A stretch of DNA of 64,000 nucleotides from Prorocentrum cordatum (GCA_963575745.1 CAUYUJ010006569.1:410175-474174), one strand, 5' to 3'. Shown: positions 45,200 through 57,366, counted from the stretch's first letter. Notes: generated by a model not told the origin, from the letters alone. Made by a program: numbers and translations.

Positions 45200-46640
45200 G
45201 AAGAAATCTCTAGCAAAATCCCCCCAAAAAGAACATTCCTCCATCCCTGTTGCTGTTGCCAGTGTTTGGTACGAATGTGCGCGGCACTAGGTCGAGAGCT
45301 CCATTTTGAAAAGGAACCGCCAATCGCGCATGAACCTGCTGCTAACTTTCAAGACGAGTGTGCGCGGCGCTGAGGCGAGAGCCCCATCTAGAAGACCACA
45401 CCCCCTGGGGCCCCCAAGAACGGCAAATTGTCCAAGACCTTCCACCGTGATTTTCGCCACGGCGCGAGGATGTCATGGAAGGCGCGAGGGACAGGGAGGC
45501 GAGGAAGTTGTGTGGAGTCCATCCTTGAGAATGTTTTGAAATCTTCGAGAACAAAGGCGGCGAGCCAAGGCGAGAGCCCCATTTCCCCCCCCTTCCATCC
45601 TTGAGCCCCCTGTACATCCATGAAGCTGGTGAAGCTTTTACAATAGGAGCTCGACCACAAGAAGCCTTCCACAGGAAAATCCCACCCCTGAGACCCCAGG
45701 ACGTCCCTTGATTTTTGGCGCGGGAGCGCCAGGTCTTTCGCAGCAGAACCATCGATGCCCAAGACCCCAAGGGAACCCAAGGGAACCCTGGAGGCAAGCA
45801 GGATGTTTCTTGGCATGGGCTCCCTCTGCAAGCGCAAGAATGCCTCGCGCTCAGCGATCGAAGGACCCCGGTGGGCCCGCACCAAGCCCAGACCCCCGAC
45901 GTCGTGATTCTTTCGCAACGTCGACCCCAGAGGTCTGGACCCCTTCCCCGGGACCAGTTCTTCATCCCGAATCGTTGTTTGACGGTCCCAGGGCCCGGCG
46001 TGAAGCCAGAAATGGCGAAACACCTCCCGTCGTGATTTGCTCATAGCGGGGGCCTGGGATCGAGGGGCCCCAGTGGGTCCGCACCACAGGTCGCTCCGAC
46101 GAAGGGTCACTCCGCCAAGGGGCACCGCGCAGAGTCGACTCTCTCGGGGCTCCCGGCGGCCCCGCGGGGGGGCCCGGTGGCACCCCGAAGGCATCCGCTG
46201 GGGCCTCGGCGCCTGCGGCCCAGATCCCCCTCGACCCTTGTCGCTGCCTCGACTCTTGTCGCTGGTGTCGCCATTTTTGCGATTCCTCCTCCTCCTCCTC
46301 CTCCTCCTCCTCCTCCTCCTCCTCCTCCTCCTCCTCTCCCTCCTCCTCTTCCGCCGCCGTCGCCCTCTCCCTCGCTGTGACGAGTTTTTCTTCCCCCAAT
46401 TTTCGGCCTCTGGGGGCTCTTCCCAAGCCTCGGGACCGTCCAGAAACGACTCGGGATGAAACATCGGTCCAGGGGTCGAGACCTACATGGACTCGACGTC
46501 GGGAACAAATCATGACGTCGGGCGCCTGCTGGGGCGCTCTGGGAGCCTATCGAGGGATCTGGGGGCCGACGCTGAAATTGCGATAGGTTTAGGTCGGGCA
46601 TGTCCTCCGTCAGGCGGGTTTGTGAAGACAAATCAAAGCG
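45200..46640. other. Gene-poor stretch with a CTC run
   Basis: Frames are open on both strands but carry no motif I recognise. Words such as gcgaggcgagagccccat repeat near 45375 and 45560, and ggggccccagtgggtccgcacca repeats near 45875 and 46060. A pure CTC/TCC run lies at 46286-46340. Confidence 0.5.
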
Positions 46641-46672
46641 AATAGAAGACATACATACAGAGAGAGAGAGAG

Positions 46673-46706
46673 AGAACCACGCGCGCGCTACGCGCGCTTA
46701 GGTTCT
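46673..46706. repeat. AGAACC-GCGCGC hairpin, copy 1
   Basis: The outer arms agaacc and ggttct enclose gcgcgc arms around a ctacg loop. It directly follows a GA microsatellite. The same hairpin recurs at 48575-48614. Confidence 0.75.
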
Positions 46707-47049
46707 AGTCGCAGATGAGGCACGGGTGCCGCTGTAAGCCCCGGTGTGGTAACAACGACGATTTCCAGCGTTCTCGGGCCCATGCCATCGACGCAAAGAA
46801 ACGCGTAGTCAGAAAGCTCTCGCTCTGCCGGGGCCGCCCTTGAGGGGTGGGAGGGGGAAAGCAACTTGTGAAATGATAGGGTATAGCGATGCCCCGCTCG
46901 CTCTGGAGGGGCCTGTCCGGCGCTCTGGCGGGACCGTCCCAGGAGAGGAGGGAGGAACACGAAAGCTGGGGGGTGAGGGGAGGAAGAGGAGAGAGGAGGG
47001 AATGGAGGGAAGGGGAGGGGGCGGGAGGGATGGAGGGGGGGGCCCGGGC

Positions 47050-48541
47050 CATCTGGGCCGTCTTGGAGCGCTCTGGGGCCTCCCGCTCCCGCTCTGTGGC
47101 CCAGCTTGGGCCTGTCCTAGGGTTTTCGTGGGCCGTCTGGGGCTCCTCCTGGACTATTTTCGGGTTCCCTAGGGCCGTCTTGGGGCTCTTTTGAGCAGCT
47201 AGGGGTGTTCTGAGCCACTTTCTCCCGCAAGCTAGTAGCTGGTGGAGAGCGGGATCTGGACTCGCTCGGAGGACGTGGCCTTCGGTGGCTTCGCGTTGTC
47301 TCCCGTGGCCTCCCCGTGGTTTCCCATTGTTGTCCGTGGACTGCTGGATCCGGAATCGGTCGGGGATGCCTTTTCGGCGGGGCGGTCTTTGGGGCGTCTG
47401 CGGCCGTCTTCGAGCACTGGAAGCTCAAGAACGCGAGAAAGCGTAAAACACTGAACACACGAATGCAAATCAATGTGGGCCTCTTTGGGCTCTCTCGGGA
47501 CGTCTCTCGGAGCTCTCTTGGGCCCTCTTGGAGGCCTTGTGGGCTGTGTGTTTGCCGTCTTGAGCTCCTCTTGGGCCACGTTGGACTCATCTCGGCCGTC
47601 CTGAAGCGCCCGGGTGCCTCCCGCTCCCGCTCTGGGGCCCATCTTGTGCCTCTCACAGGATTCTATTGGGCAATTTTGGGCTGCTCTTGGCCAGTCTTCA
47701 TGCTCTCCGGGGCCGTCTTGGGGCTCTGTTGGGGGCCTCTTCGGCGGTCTTGGGGCGGTCTTGGGTGCGTCGTGGGCTGTCGTGGAGCGTCGGAAGGTCG
47801 AAAACGCGAGACACCGAAAAACATGCTAAGAACACAAGAAATAAATGATTTAGGCCTCTTCGGGCTCTCTCGGAATGCTTCTCGGAGCTCTCTTGAAGCC
47901 TCTTGGAGGCCTCTTGGGCTGTGTATTTGCGGTCTCGAACCCATCTGGGGCCACGTTGGGGCCATCTGGGCCGTCTAGGAGCGCCTTGGCGCCTCCCGCT
48001 CGCGCTCCGTGGCTCAGATTGGGCCTGTCCTGGGGCTCTCTTGGGCCGTCTGGGGCTTGTCCTGGGCAATGTTCAAACTCCCTGGTGCCGTCTCGGGGCT
48101 CTTATGGGGGCCTCCTCGGCGGTCTTGGGGCGGTCTTGGGAGCGTCGTCGGCCGTCTTGGAGGGTCGGAAGGTCGAACACGCGAGAAACCGAAAAACATA
48201 AAAAAAACATGGAAATCAATGATTTGGACCTCTTCGGGCTCTCTCGAGATGCTTCTCGGCGCTCTCTTGAGGCCTCTTGGAGGCCTCTTGGGCTGTGTTC
48301 TTGCGGTCTCGAACCCATCTGGGGCCACGTTGGGGCTGTCTGGGCTGTCTTGGAGGGGCTTGTCCAACCCCCCGAGGGCATCTGGGAGCTTTCTGGGGCA
48401 GTCTGGGAGCTCCAGGTCCGCTCCGGGGTGCTCTGGGAGCGGTCTGGGAAACCCTGGTCCTCCCATGTGCGCTCGGGCCCCGGGCCCCGGACGCCCGGTC
48501 CTCGTGCACAGGTATGTATGTGTGTGTATATATATATACAA

Positions 48542-48574
<33 letters not shown>

Positions 48575-49270
48575 CTAGAACCACGCGCGCGCTTCGCGCG
48601 CGCTTAGGTTCTAGCTAGGATCATTCTCGCTGGGAGTTTGACGTAGCTTCTCGGGAGCCTCTGAACCTGTCGGGGGCCTCCTGGAAGCAGGTTCGAAGCA
48701 TTTTGGGGGCCGATTTGGGGCTTCTCGGGGCCTCCTTTGGGCCTCTTGGGGGTCTCCTGGGGCCTCTTGAGGGGCCTCCTTGGGGCCTCCTGGCGGCCTC
48801 TTGGGGCGGAAGGCTCGAGCTTGCGGTTCGTGGTCCCCCTCTGGGCCCCCTCTTGGGCCCGTCTTGGGGCCCTCTTGGGCCATCTTGGGCGCCTCTTGGG
48901 CCGTCTTGGGGCCCTCTTGGGCTGTCCTTGGGCCCTCTTGGAAGCTTCTTGGGCCGTCTTGGGGCGGTCTTGGGCGCCTCGTGGGCCGTCCTGTAACGTC
49001 GGAAAGCCCAAAAAGCAACTTTGCGAAAAATGTACGTTTTACGAAGGGAATGGGCCAATGTTTGCGTCTAGGGGCCCTCTTGGGACGCATGTTGGAGGCT
49101 TCTTGGGGCGTCTTGGGGGCGTCCTTGGACGTCTGGAGGCCATCTTCAGCATCTTGGAGCCCTCTTGGAAGTTTCTTGGGCCGTCTTGGGCGCTTCTTGG
49201 GCCGTCTTGTCTGACTGGGGAGGCCTCCGGCAAGCCCCGACGAGCCTCCGGGCCCCCCGGGGCCCACATT
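47050..49270 (+). repeat. CTTGGGG array with ~372-bp higher-order repeat
   Basis: The short words cttgggccgt and cttggggccctc alternate every 10-11 bases. Superimposed is a longer unit: the word ctcttcgggctctctcg and its neighbours start near 47480, 47855 and 48230 (spacing about 370-374). Each unit carries gtcggaaggtcgaa-type and gaaatcaatgattt-type text. All open frames here are Gly/Leu/Trp/Ser low complexity. Confidence 0.8.
48575..48614. repeat. CTAGAACC-GCGCGC hairpin, copy 2
   Basis: The ends ctagaacc and ggttctag are perfect complements (8 bp). Inside, gcgcgcgc pairs with gcgcgcgc around ttcg. It directly follows a TA microsatellite, as copy 1 follows a GA one. Confidence 0.85.
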
Positions 49271-49389
49271 TGTGGTCGGGGTCCCGGCCCCGGGCCCCCG
49301 GACCCGGTGCGCCGTTATATGTGTATATATATATATAGAGATGTGTGTGTAAGTAAGTATATATATATATATATATACACATGTGTGGC

Positions 49390-49830
49390 ATTGAGCGATC
49401 CCCGCCGAAACCTTAAGCGTTTGCTCCCGACGGCGCGCGGTCGCCTAATTGGTGCAACGCTGCGCGCAAGGACCTGTAGTCTCGGCCAGTGCGGCAGTCG
49501 GGCCAGGTGGCGAAATCCGTAGATCCAAATCCAACACCCCCAGAGCTCCCGACGAAAGAAGTTCGAAGAAACCCAAACAAGCTTCGAAAACGTGCGGTGC
49601 GAAACAGATAGATAGCCGCAGCCTGTTGAAAGAGGGAGAGGAAGAGCATCAGCAGGAGGAGCAAGAGGAGGAGGAGGCGGACGACGAAGTAGGAGGAAGA
49701 AGGGGGAGGTGAGGCGGACCTCTCCTCCCTACTTGTCCTCCTCCAGCTTCTCCTCTTCCTCCAACCACTGCACATCCGCCGTTTCTGGATTCGAAAACGG
49801 TTCAACCGTGTTCCATGTAGTCACGCTCTT
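49390..49830. other. Gene-poor stretch
   Basis: A short frame on either strand ends in a GAGGAG run (49640-49700). No family is recognised. gcctaattggtgcaacgc at 49443 looks like a tRNA D-arm but lacks a matching T-arm. Confidence 0.5.
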
Positions 49831-51510
49831 TCATGTTATGTTATATTATGTCCTGTTCTGTTCTCGACGGGCCGACGTGACGTCGTGACGCCTGTGACGC
49901 TAGATGCGTCATCTGGTGCGGTGTTCATCTGAACTGATATGCTTCTATTCTGATTGCAATATTCTATTAGGCTCATATCTCTCACCACGTGTTTTGATGT
50001 GGTATGATCCGATCTGTTGTGCGACACTATGTTATGACATGAAATGTTGTATGAAATTATGTTGTAATATGATACGTTCCGTGATGCTGTTGACAGCTCG
50101 ACCCCGTATATTGCAATATGAGATGCTCTGCTAGTATGCTTCGTAATGCCTTCCTGTCGCGTTATGATATGGTGTGCGATACCACCATGCTATGACATGA
50201 TATGACATAGTATGTCAAGGTTTGTTATGCGATGCTCGGTTATAGTTCTGGTATGGTGTGTTATGGCGTCATATGTGATGTTGTGTTCTGCTCTGGCATG
50301 ATCTGTGCTGTTCTGTTTGTTGACGGCTCGGCTGTGTATAACGTATTATAATATGCTCTGCTAATTTGTGTCGCTATGCTCTGCTGTCGTGTTATGATAT
50401 GTTCCGTGATGCTGTGCCATAACGCGACATGTTCTGTCATGATATGACGTAGTCTGTCAAGGTGTGTTGTGCTATGCTCGGTTATGTTATGTTACGCTGT
50501 GTGTCTTCTGGTATGTAGTGTTCTGCTCTGATATGCTATGTGATGTGCTGTTACGCCCTACTTTGTCATGATATTGCTATGTTCTGTTATATCATAGTTT
50601 GTCATGCTCGTGATGTTCTGTCATGCTATGTTGTGTCATGATGTGTTCTGTAGTGCTCGTCGTAGCTATGCTCTGCTGTGGTGGTATGATACATTAAGTA
50701 ATGCTGTGTCATGCTATGAAATGTTGCGTCAATGTTTGCTATGCTCTGCACGGTTACATGTATATTGTGTTGTGTTATGTCGTCCTCCGTTATGTGATGT
50801 TCTGCTATGGTATGTTCTGTACTGTTATGTTTGTTGACGGCTCTGCTGTGTATAATATATTATGATATCCTCTGCTGGTATGTGTCGCTATGCTCTGCTG
50901 CCGTATCATGATATGCTCCGTGATGCTGCGCCATGGTGCGATATGTTATGTCAAGATATGTTATGTTATGCTCGGCTATGGTCTGTTGTGTTGTGTTATG
51001 TAGTCTTATGTTCTGTCATGTTCTGGTATGGTATGTTATGTGCTGTTATGTTATGCTCTATTTAATCATGGCATTACTATGTTCTGCTCTGTCATGTTCT
51101 GTCATGTTCGTGTTCTGTTCTGCCATGTTCTGCTGTGTCATGGTGTGCTCTGTGGTGTTCGTGGTCGCAATGCCCTGCTGTCGTGTTATGATATGTTCTG
51201 TGATGCATGATATGTTCTGTCAACGTGTGTTATGTTATGCTCGATTACGGTATGTTATGTGTTATGTCGTCTTATGTTGTGTCATGTTCTGCTCTGGTCT
51301 GTTCTGTGATGTCCTGTTATGCTCTACTGTGCCATGGCATTGCCATGTTCTGTTATGCCATGGTATGCCATGCTCGTGCTCTGTTCTGTCATGTTATGTT
51401 GTGTCATGTTGTGCTCTGTCGTGTTCGTCGTCGCTATGCTCTGCTGTCGTGTTCTGAAATCTTCTGTGATGCTGTGTAATAATCTGATAGGTTTATATGA
51501 TGTCCAAATG
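49830..51510. repeat. TTATG/TCTG 5-bp-periodic region
   Basis: About 1.7 kb in which words such as tcatg, ttatg, ttctg and ttgtg follow each other every five bases, with A and T high and C low. A higher-order unit with gtttgttgacggctc and tatgctctgctg recurs near 50080, 50315 and 50830. The same texture returns at 52480-52670. Frames there (Cys/Val/Met/Tyr-rich) are not genes. Confidence 0.8.
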
Positions 51511-51519
51511 TGTTATGTT

Positions 51520-52480
51520 ATCGGAGGCTGGGGGGTGAGTCCGACGCGAAACGGAGACCCCCCCTACCGGGAAATCGATTTCGGTTTCGGGTTAGTGTCG
51601 TGCGTGCGTGCACGCGTGCGGGCGAGGCGAAGCTGCGTGGGCGGGCGAGAAGAAATCCTCCTGTGGCTGGGCCGCGGCTGGACCAAATGTAACTCCTCCG
51701 GCGGCCGGTGCCTCGCGGTGTCCCGCCGGTGTCCCGAAATCCTCCTGTGGCTGGGCCGCGGCCGGACCACCTCCGGCGGCTGGTGCCCCGCGGTGCCCCG
51801 CTGGTGTCCCGCTGGTGTCCCGCTGGTGTCCCGTGGTGTCCCGTGGTGTTCCGTTGAGTGAGATCGATCGTGAGATCGATACTGAGATCGATGTGGTGCC
51901 CCGAGGTGTCCCGTGGTGTCCCCTTGAGTGAGATCGATCGTGAGATCGATAGTGAGATCGACAGGTGTCCCGTGGTGTCCCGTGATATCCCGTGGTGTCC
52001 CGTTGAGTGAGATCGATAGTGAGATCGACGTGGTGCCCCGAGGTATCCCGTGGTGTCCCGCTGAGTGAGATCGATAGTGAGATCGGCAGGTGTCCTGGGG
52101 TGTCCCGTGGTGTCCCGTTGAGTGAGATCGATAGTGAGATCGAATGAGATCGATAGTGAGAGCGATGTGGTGTCCAGAGGTGTCCCGTAGTGTCCTATGG
52201 TATCCCGCTGAGTGAGATCGATCGTGAGATCGATAGTGAGACAGATAGTGAGATCGAGAAGTGTCCCGCGGTGTCCCAGGGTGTCCCGTGGTGGCCCGTG
52301 GTGTCCCGTGGTGTCCCGTTGACTGAGATCGATAGTGAGATCGATAGTGAGATCGAGAAGTGTCCCGTGGTGTCCCGTTGAGTGAGAGCGATAGTGAGAT
52401 CGATGGAGTCAGATGTTGGTTCCCGCCCTTCTCCCCCCCCACAACCTCCTTATCCCCCGAAGGGTGGTCGTATAGGTACT
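51520..52480. repeat. ~0.9-kb dispersed element with GAGATCGATAGT array, copy 2
   Basis: Same order and orientation as 31140-32060: a cggagacccccc head, gcgaggcgaagctgcgtggg, the gtgtcccgtggtgtccc and gagatcgatagtg array, and a ccgaagggtggtcg tail. It sits inside the 5-bp-periodic region, as if inserted. Two further ~88-bp tandem units (gcgaggcgggacacccggga) follow at 52676-52850. Confidence 0.8.
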
Positions 52481-53084
52481 TGGCTGTGTTATAGTATGTT
52501 GTGTTATGTCGCCTTGTGTTATGTGATGTTATGATCTAGTATGTGTTGTGATGTGATTGTATGATCTTATTAGTCACGATATTGATATGTTATGTTATGT
52601 CATGTTATGTCATGCTCTGTTCTGTTGTGCCATGTTCTGTTCTGGCATGTTGTGTTCTGTCGTGTTCGTCGAGGGCGCGAGGCGGGACACCCGGGACTCT
52701 CGGGGATCATCGGGAACACTTGGGTCGGGCGGCCACGGTATGCAGGGTGGGGTTGGCTGGGCGCGAGGCGGGACACCCGGGACTCTCGGGTACCACCGGG
52801 ACAACTTGGGGTCTGGCGGCCGCGGTCTGCAGGGTGGGGTTGGCCGGGGGGCCTGTTCTTGAAATCTAACAACCCCGACCTGTCGGGTAAGGAAGCATAG
52901 CCAATAGAGCACGACACATCGTCCCCAGACTATTTATTCACTACTCTTGAATACTCCGCATGTAGAGGGACATGCCCGACTTACCGTTATGCCCGACAAG
53001 GCACTCCGCCAACCGCGCTCTCCTCCTCTGTGCGCGTTATCCTGGCCCGCCCCCTCCCTCACCCCACCCGCCCCCCCAGCGCGA

Positions 53085-53880
53085 GAGGGAAGAGAAGGAG
53101 GAGGAGGAGGAGGAGCGGTGAGGGAGGAGGAGGAGGAGGAGGAGGAGGAGGAGGAGGAGGAGGAGGAGGAGGAGGAGGAAGGGGAGGAGAAGGGGGAAGG
53201 GAGGAGAAGGAGGAGGAGGAGGAGGAGAAGGAGGATGGATGAGAAGCAGGAGGAGGAGGAGGATAAGGTGGGGAAGGAGAAGAGGATGGAGGAGGAGGAG
53301 GAGGAGGAGAAGGAGGATGAGGAGGAGGCGGGAAGGGAGCAGGAGGAGCGGGAAGGAGGAGGAGGAGGAGGAGGAGGAGGAGGCGGGAAGGGAGCAGGAG
53401 GAGCGGGAAGGAGGAGGAGGAGGAGGAGGAGGAGGAGGAGGAGGATGAGGAGAGGCGGGAAGGGAGCAGGAGGAGGGGAGGGAGGAGGAGGAGGAGGAGG
53501 AGGAGGGGAGGAGGGGGAGGAGGAGGAGGAGGAGGAGGAGGAGGAGGAGGAGGAGGAGGAGGAGGAGGAGGAGGGAGGAGGAGGAGGAGGAGGAGGAGGA
53601 GGAGGAGGAGGAGGAGGAGGAGGAGGAGGAGGAGGAGGAGGAGGAGGAGGAGGGAGGAGGAGGAGGAGGAGGAGGAGGAGGAGGAGGAGGAGGAGGAGGA
53701 GGAGGAGGAGGAGGAGGAGGAGGAGGAGGAGGAGGAGGAGGAGGAGGAGAGAGGAGGAGGAGGAGGAGGAGGAGGAGGAGGAGGAGGATGAGAAGGTGGA
53801 GGAGGGGAGGAGGAGGAGGAAGAGGAGGAGGCGGGAAGGGAGCAGGAGGAGCGGGGAGGAGGAGGAGGAGCAGGAAGAGA
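53085..53880. repeat. GGA/GAG trinucleotide tract
   Basis: About 790 bp of nearly pure GGA with AAG, CGG and GAT interruptions. All frames are open (poly-Glu, poly-Gly, poly-Arg; poly-Pro, poly-Ser, poly-Leu on minus). The purine/pyrimidine strand bias is extreme. Confidence 0.95.
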
Positions 53881-53999
53881 GGAGCAGGATGAAGAGGGAC
53901 CCAAGACGCCGCCCTCCGTGACGCACCGCTGCCAGGGCCGCCGAGGGCGCCGCCGAGGGGCCCGCCGAAGGCCGCTGCCGTCGGGCGGGGCGGCCCGTC

Positions 54000-54003
54000 G
54001 TGG

Positions 54004-54085
<82 letters not shown>

Positions 54086-54090
54086 GGGGG
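54000..54090. repeat. GTC trinucleotide microsatellite
   Basis: About 28 GTC units followed by a G13-type run, then at 54300-54400 two short GGA runs. No gene is seen. Confidence 0.9.
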
Positions 54091-54494
54091 GGGGGGGGGG
54101 CGGCTGGGCAGGGCCTGAGCGTGAAGACTTGGCGGGCTTCTGGCCAGCGGCCTCGCCCTGCGGGGGCGGGGGAAGGCTTCGCCGCCGTCGCCGTCGGACG
54201 AGGGGGGGACGGAAGAGGTGAGGAGGACGACGAGGCAGAGGTTATGCCGCGGCATCGCCCGAGGAGGGAAGGGAGGGAGGAGGGAGTCGGACAAGGACGA
54301 CGGAGGAGGAGGAGGAGGAGGAGGAGGAGGTTTCGTCGTCGTCGCTGGACGAGGGGAGAAGAGGCAGGAGGAGGAGGAGGAGGAGGAGGAGGAGGAGAGC
54401 CAGTGTAGACCACGGGCTCATCTACGATATTGCAACACACCCTCCCTCCAAGGCCCCTTCTGGTATTCATTCTCACTGAAGGACGTGCCCACTT

Positions 54495-55004
54495 GGAAAA
54501 ATATCAGCCAGCGTTGACTCCAAATAGATGAGACGACTCAGCTCAAGGGAATCAGAGGATTCGAGCATGCTTGGAGTCCGCAACTCAGCAAGCAAGCAAG
54601 CGTGCAAGCAAGCGCGCAAGCAAGCAAGCACGCCAGCACGCAAGCAAGCGCGCAAGCAAGCAAGCAAGCAATCAAGCATGCATAAGGGGGGGCATTGGAA
54701 AAAGAGGGGGTAGGCATAGGCATAGGCATAGCCATAGGAATTGGGGGGCATCGGAATTAGGGGGGCAACGGGCCAATTAGTAGGGATTGAACTAGGACTG
54801 CTATAGGGAAACCCATTTTGGAGAACAACCGTTTGAACATCCTGAACTGTGCCAGAACACTATTCCTGGTACGTCGACGCCGCAAATCACATATCAGCCA
54901 GCGTTGACTCCAAATAGGTTAGACGACTCAAGCCAAGGAATCAGAGGAATCGAACATGCTTGGAATCCGCAACGCAGCAAGCAAGCAAGCGTGCAAGCTA
55001 GCGC

Positions 55005-55039
<35 letters not shown>

Positions 55040-55300
55040 CACACGCCAGCAAGCAAACAAGCAAGCAAGTGTGCAAGCAAGCAAGCAAGCAAGCATAGGG
55101 GGGCATTGGAACAAAGAGGGGATAGGCATAATTAGGCATTGGCATAGCCATAGGAATTAGGGGGGGCATAGGAACTAGGGTGGGGCGGCAACAGACCAAT
55201 TACTAGGGCTTGAGCTAGGGCTGCTATAGGGCAAGCCTATTCGGAGAACCTACTCCTGCGCCTTGACGATCACTTCGACGCCGCAAATCACACCTACTGT
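54495..55300. repeat. 390-bp tandem duplication with CAAG arrays
   Basis: The unit starting atatcagccagcgttgactc occurs at 54501 and 54891. Each copy contains a CAAG-rich array (54586-54680 and 54975-55098) and a taggcataggcata-type tail. A third partial unit begins near 55265. Bases 55310-56275 hold a short GAC run, two GGA runs (55465-55490, 55919-55968) and no recognised gene. Confidence 0.85.
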
Positions 55301-56284
55301 TGCGTCTTGACGATCCTGAATCGTGCCAGAACGCTATTCCTGGGAGTGAGTTCAACACCGCGAACCCACGACACCGAATGTCCCCGATAATTACAAGTTG
55401 GGGATACCGACGTTGGGGGCTCCGGATGGATAATGAGTTTTTCCCAGCAGGTCGCAGCATTAAGAATGAGGAGGAGGAGGAGGAGGAGGAGGCCAGCGTA
55501 CCACGACGACGACGACGACGTCCCCTACCCTACCAGCCCTGGCTGCACGGTGCGGCGCGCCTTGGTCGGCATCGCCAGGTGCAGCTCCCGCAGGGCGGCA
55601 GCAGCCGCGTCGAGATTTATAATTGGATTCGAGAGAGTGGAGGAAGGGAGGCGACGGAGAGAGTGATAGATATGGTGAGCTAAGAACACTTCCTCGAGGA
55701 TCTGGATGGTGCACCCTGGGATTCCCCATCGAGCAAGAGGATCGGACGACAACCAACGGTACCTAAGCACAGTGGAGATGGACATGGCAAGTCTAGGGCA
55801 GGACGCATAATGACATTGCCTGTCTTCCTCGTTTTCACACCCGAAAATGCAGCCTATGCGACCCCGCTCACTCAGAATGCGATGAGAGGTCAACCACCCG
55901 CCACTCATCGTCCGATGCGGCGGAGGAGGAGGAGGAGGAGGAGGAGGAGGAGGAGGAGGAGGAGGAGGGAGGCAAAGGGAGGAGAGGAGACACCGAAGGA
56001 GGAACAGGGAGGAGGAAAGAGGGGGCAGGAATCCGGGGACCAACATTTGGGACCTATCGCATTTTTGAACAACACTATCAACTCCTATTGTTTGTTTTGG
56101 TGTCGTGTGGTGGTGTTCATGGCTGAGAATTGAGCATTTCTGCAGTTTTAAGAACCAGGGGATAAAAAAACGCTCGGCGGTCGGGAAGAAGGGGGGGAGG
56201 GGAAGATAAAAAGGCGGAAGGACAGAAGAGAAGGAAAACGCTATACCATAGTACTTCTTAGGACCCTACAGATGGGAACACTAA

Positions 56285-56307
56285 TGATAGTGATGATAAT
56301 GATGATA

Positions 56308-56399
<92 letters not shown>

Positions 56400-56611
56400 G
56401 ATGATGATGATGATGCTAATGCTGATGCTGATGATGGTGCTGATGCTGATGCTGATGCTGATGCTGCTGATGATGCTGACGATGATGACGGTGACAATGA
56501 TGATGATGATTATGATGGTGATGACGATGATGACGATGGTGGTGATGATGATGACGATGATGATGCTGATACTGCTGATGATGATGATGCAGACGACTAT
56601 GAATCTGAATA

Positions 56612-56678
<67 letters not shown>

Positions 56679-56700
56679 CAGACGACTATGAATCTGAATA

Positions 56701-56752
<52 letters not shown>

Positions 56753-56815
56753 TTGATGATGATGATGATGATGCTGATGTTGATGATGCTGATGCTGATG
56801 ATTATGCTGCTACTC
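56285..56815. repeat. GAT trinucleotide array with duplicated block
   Basis: GAT units with GCT and GAC variants. The block gcagacgactatgaatctg with atatttgatg occurs twice (about 56590 and 56680), showing a recent tandem copy. Bases 56816-57300 hold Pro/Arg-rich frames without motifs. Confidence 0.9.
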
Positions 56816-57309
56816 ATGGTAAGAATATTCAATCTCCGATTGGTACGTTCCCCGGTGATGACGATGTTCGGACCCGTCGCTCCCGACCGCCGACCGAAAC
56901 TGTCTTGGCAAGAGATAACCATGAGATTGGTGGATGCTTCATGATCGGGAGGGGCAAACTGCTGCGCCCTGACAGCCCGCACTCAGTGCCAGCTTTTCCA
57001 CTTTGAGCCATGTCGCTGCACGTGACCGGGGACCGCTGTGACTTCTCTGCGCGGCGGTGCACGACCGCTCGGCGGCCCCGCACGCTCGGGTCGGCGCGCT
57101 CCACCCCAGACGTCGCACTGACCCTCCACGGCGGCCCCCAGACCGCCCAAGGGACACACACAGATGGCCCCGCGAGGCGCCAACGGCGGCCCCAGGACGC
57201 AGAAGAACACCCCAAGAAGGCCCCCCAACGGCCCAGGACAAGCTCCGGTGCTCAGCCACTGGCTCGTCGAGGCCATAGCCCCCGACCGCTCGCTGCTTGC
57301 AGCAGGCGC

Positions 57310-57366
57310 GTGCTCGTCCTCCTCCTCCTCCTCCTCCTCCTCCTCCTCCTCCTCCTCCTCCTCCTC
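57310..57366. repeat. CTC microsatellite in retrotransposon 5' region
   Basis: About 17 CTC units, 180 bases upstream of ORF1. It may lie in the element's 5' untranslated region or outside it; the 5' end of the element is not identified. Confidence 0.8.

Noticed and set aside
49443-49515. tRNA-like D-arm (cctaattggtgcaacgc)
   Set aside because: No T-arm GGTTCGA-type box or complete cloverleaf could be drawn.
53037-54476. Minus-strand 479- and 411-codon Pro/Ser/Leu frames
   Set aside because: Triplet-repeat artefacts of the GGA and GTC tracts.
54535-54555. DinoSL relict (gactcagctcaag)
   Set aside because: Only a short ctcaag match, part of the 390-bp duplicated repeat, and no gene follows.
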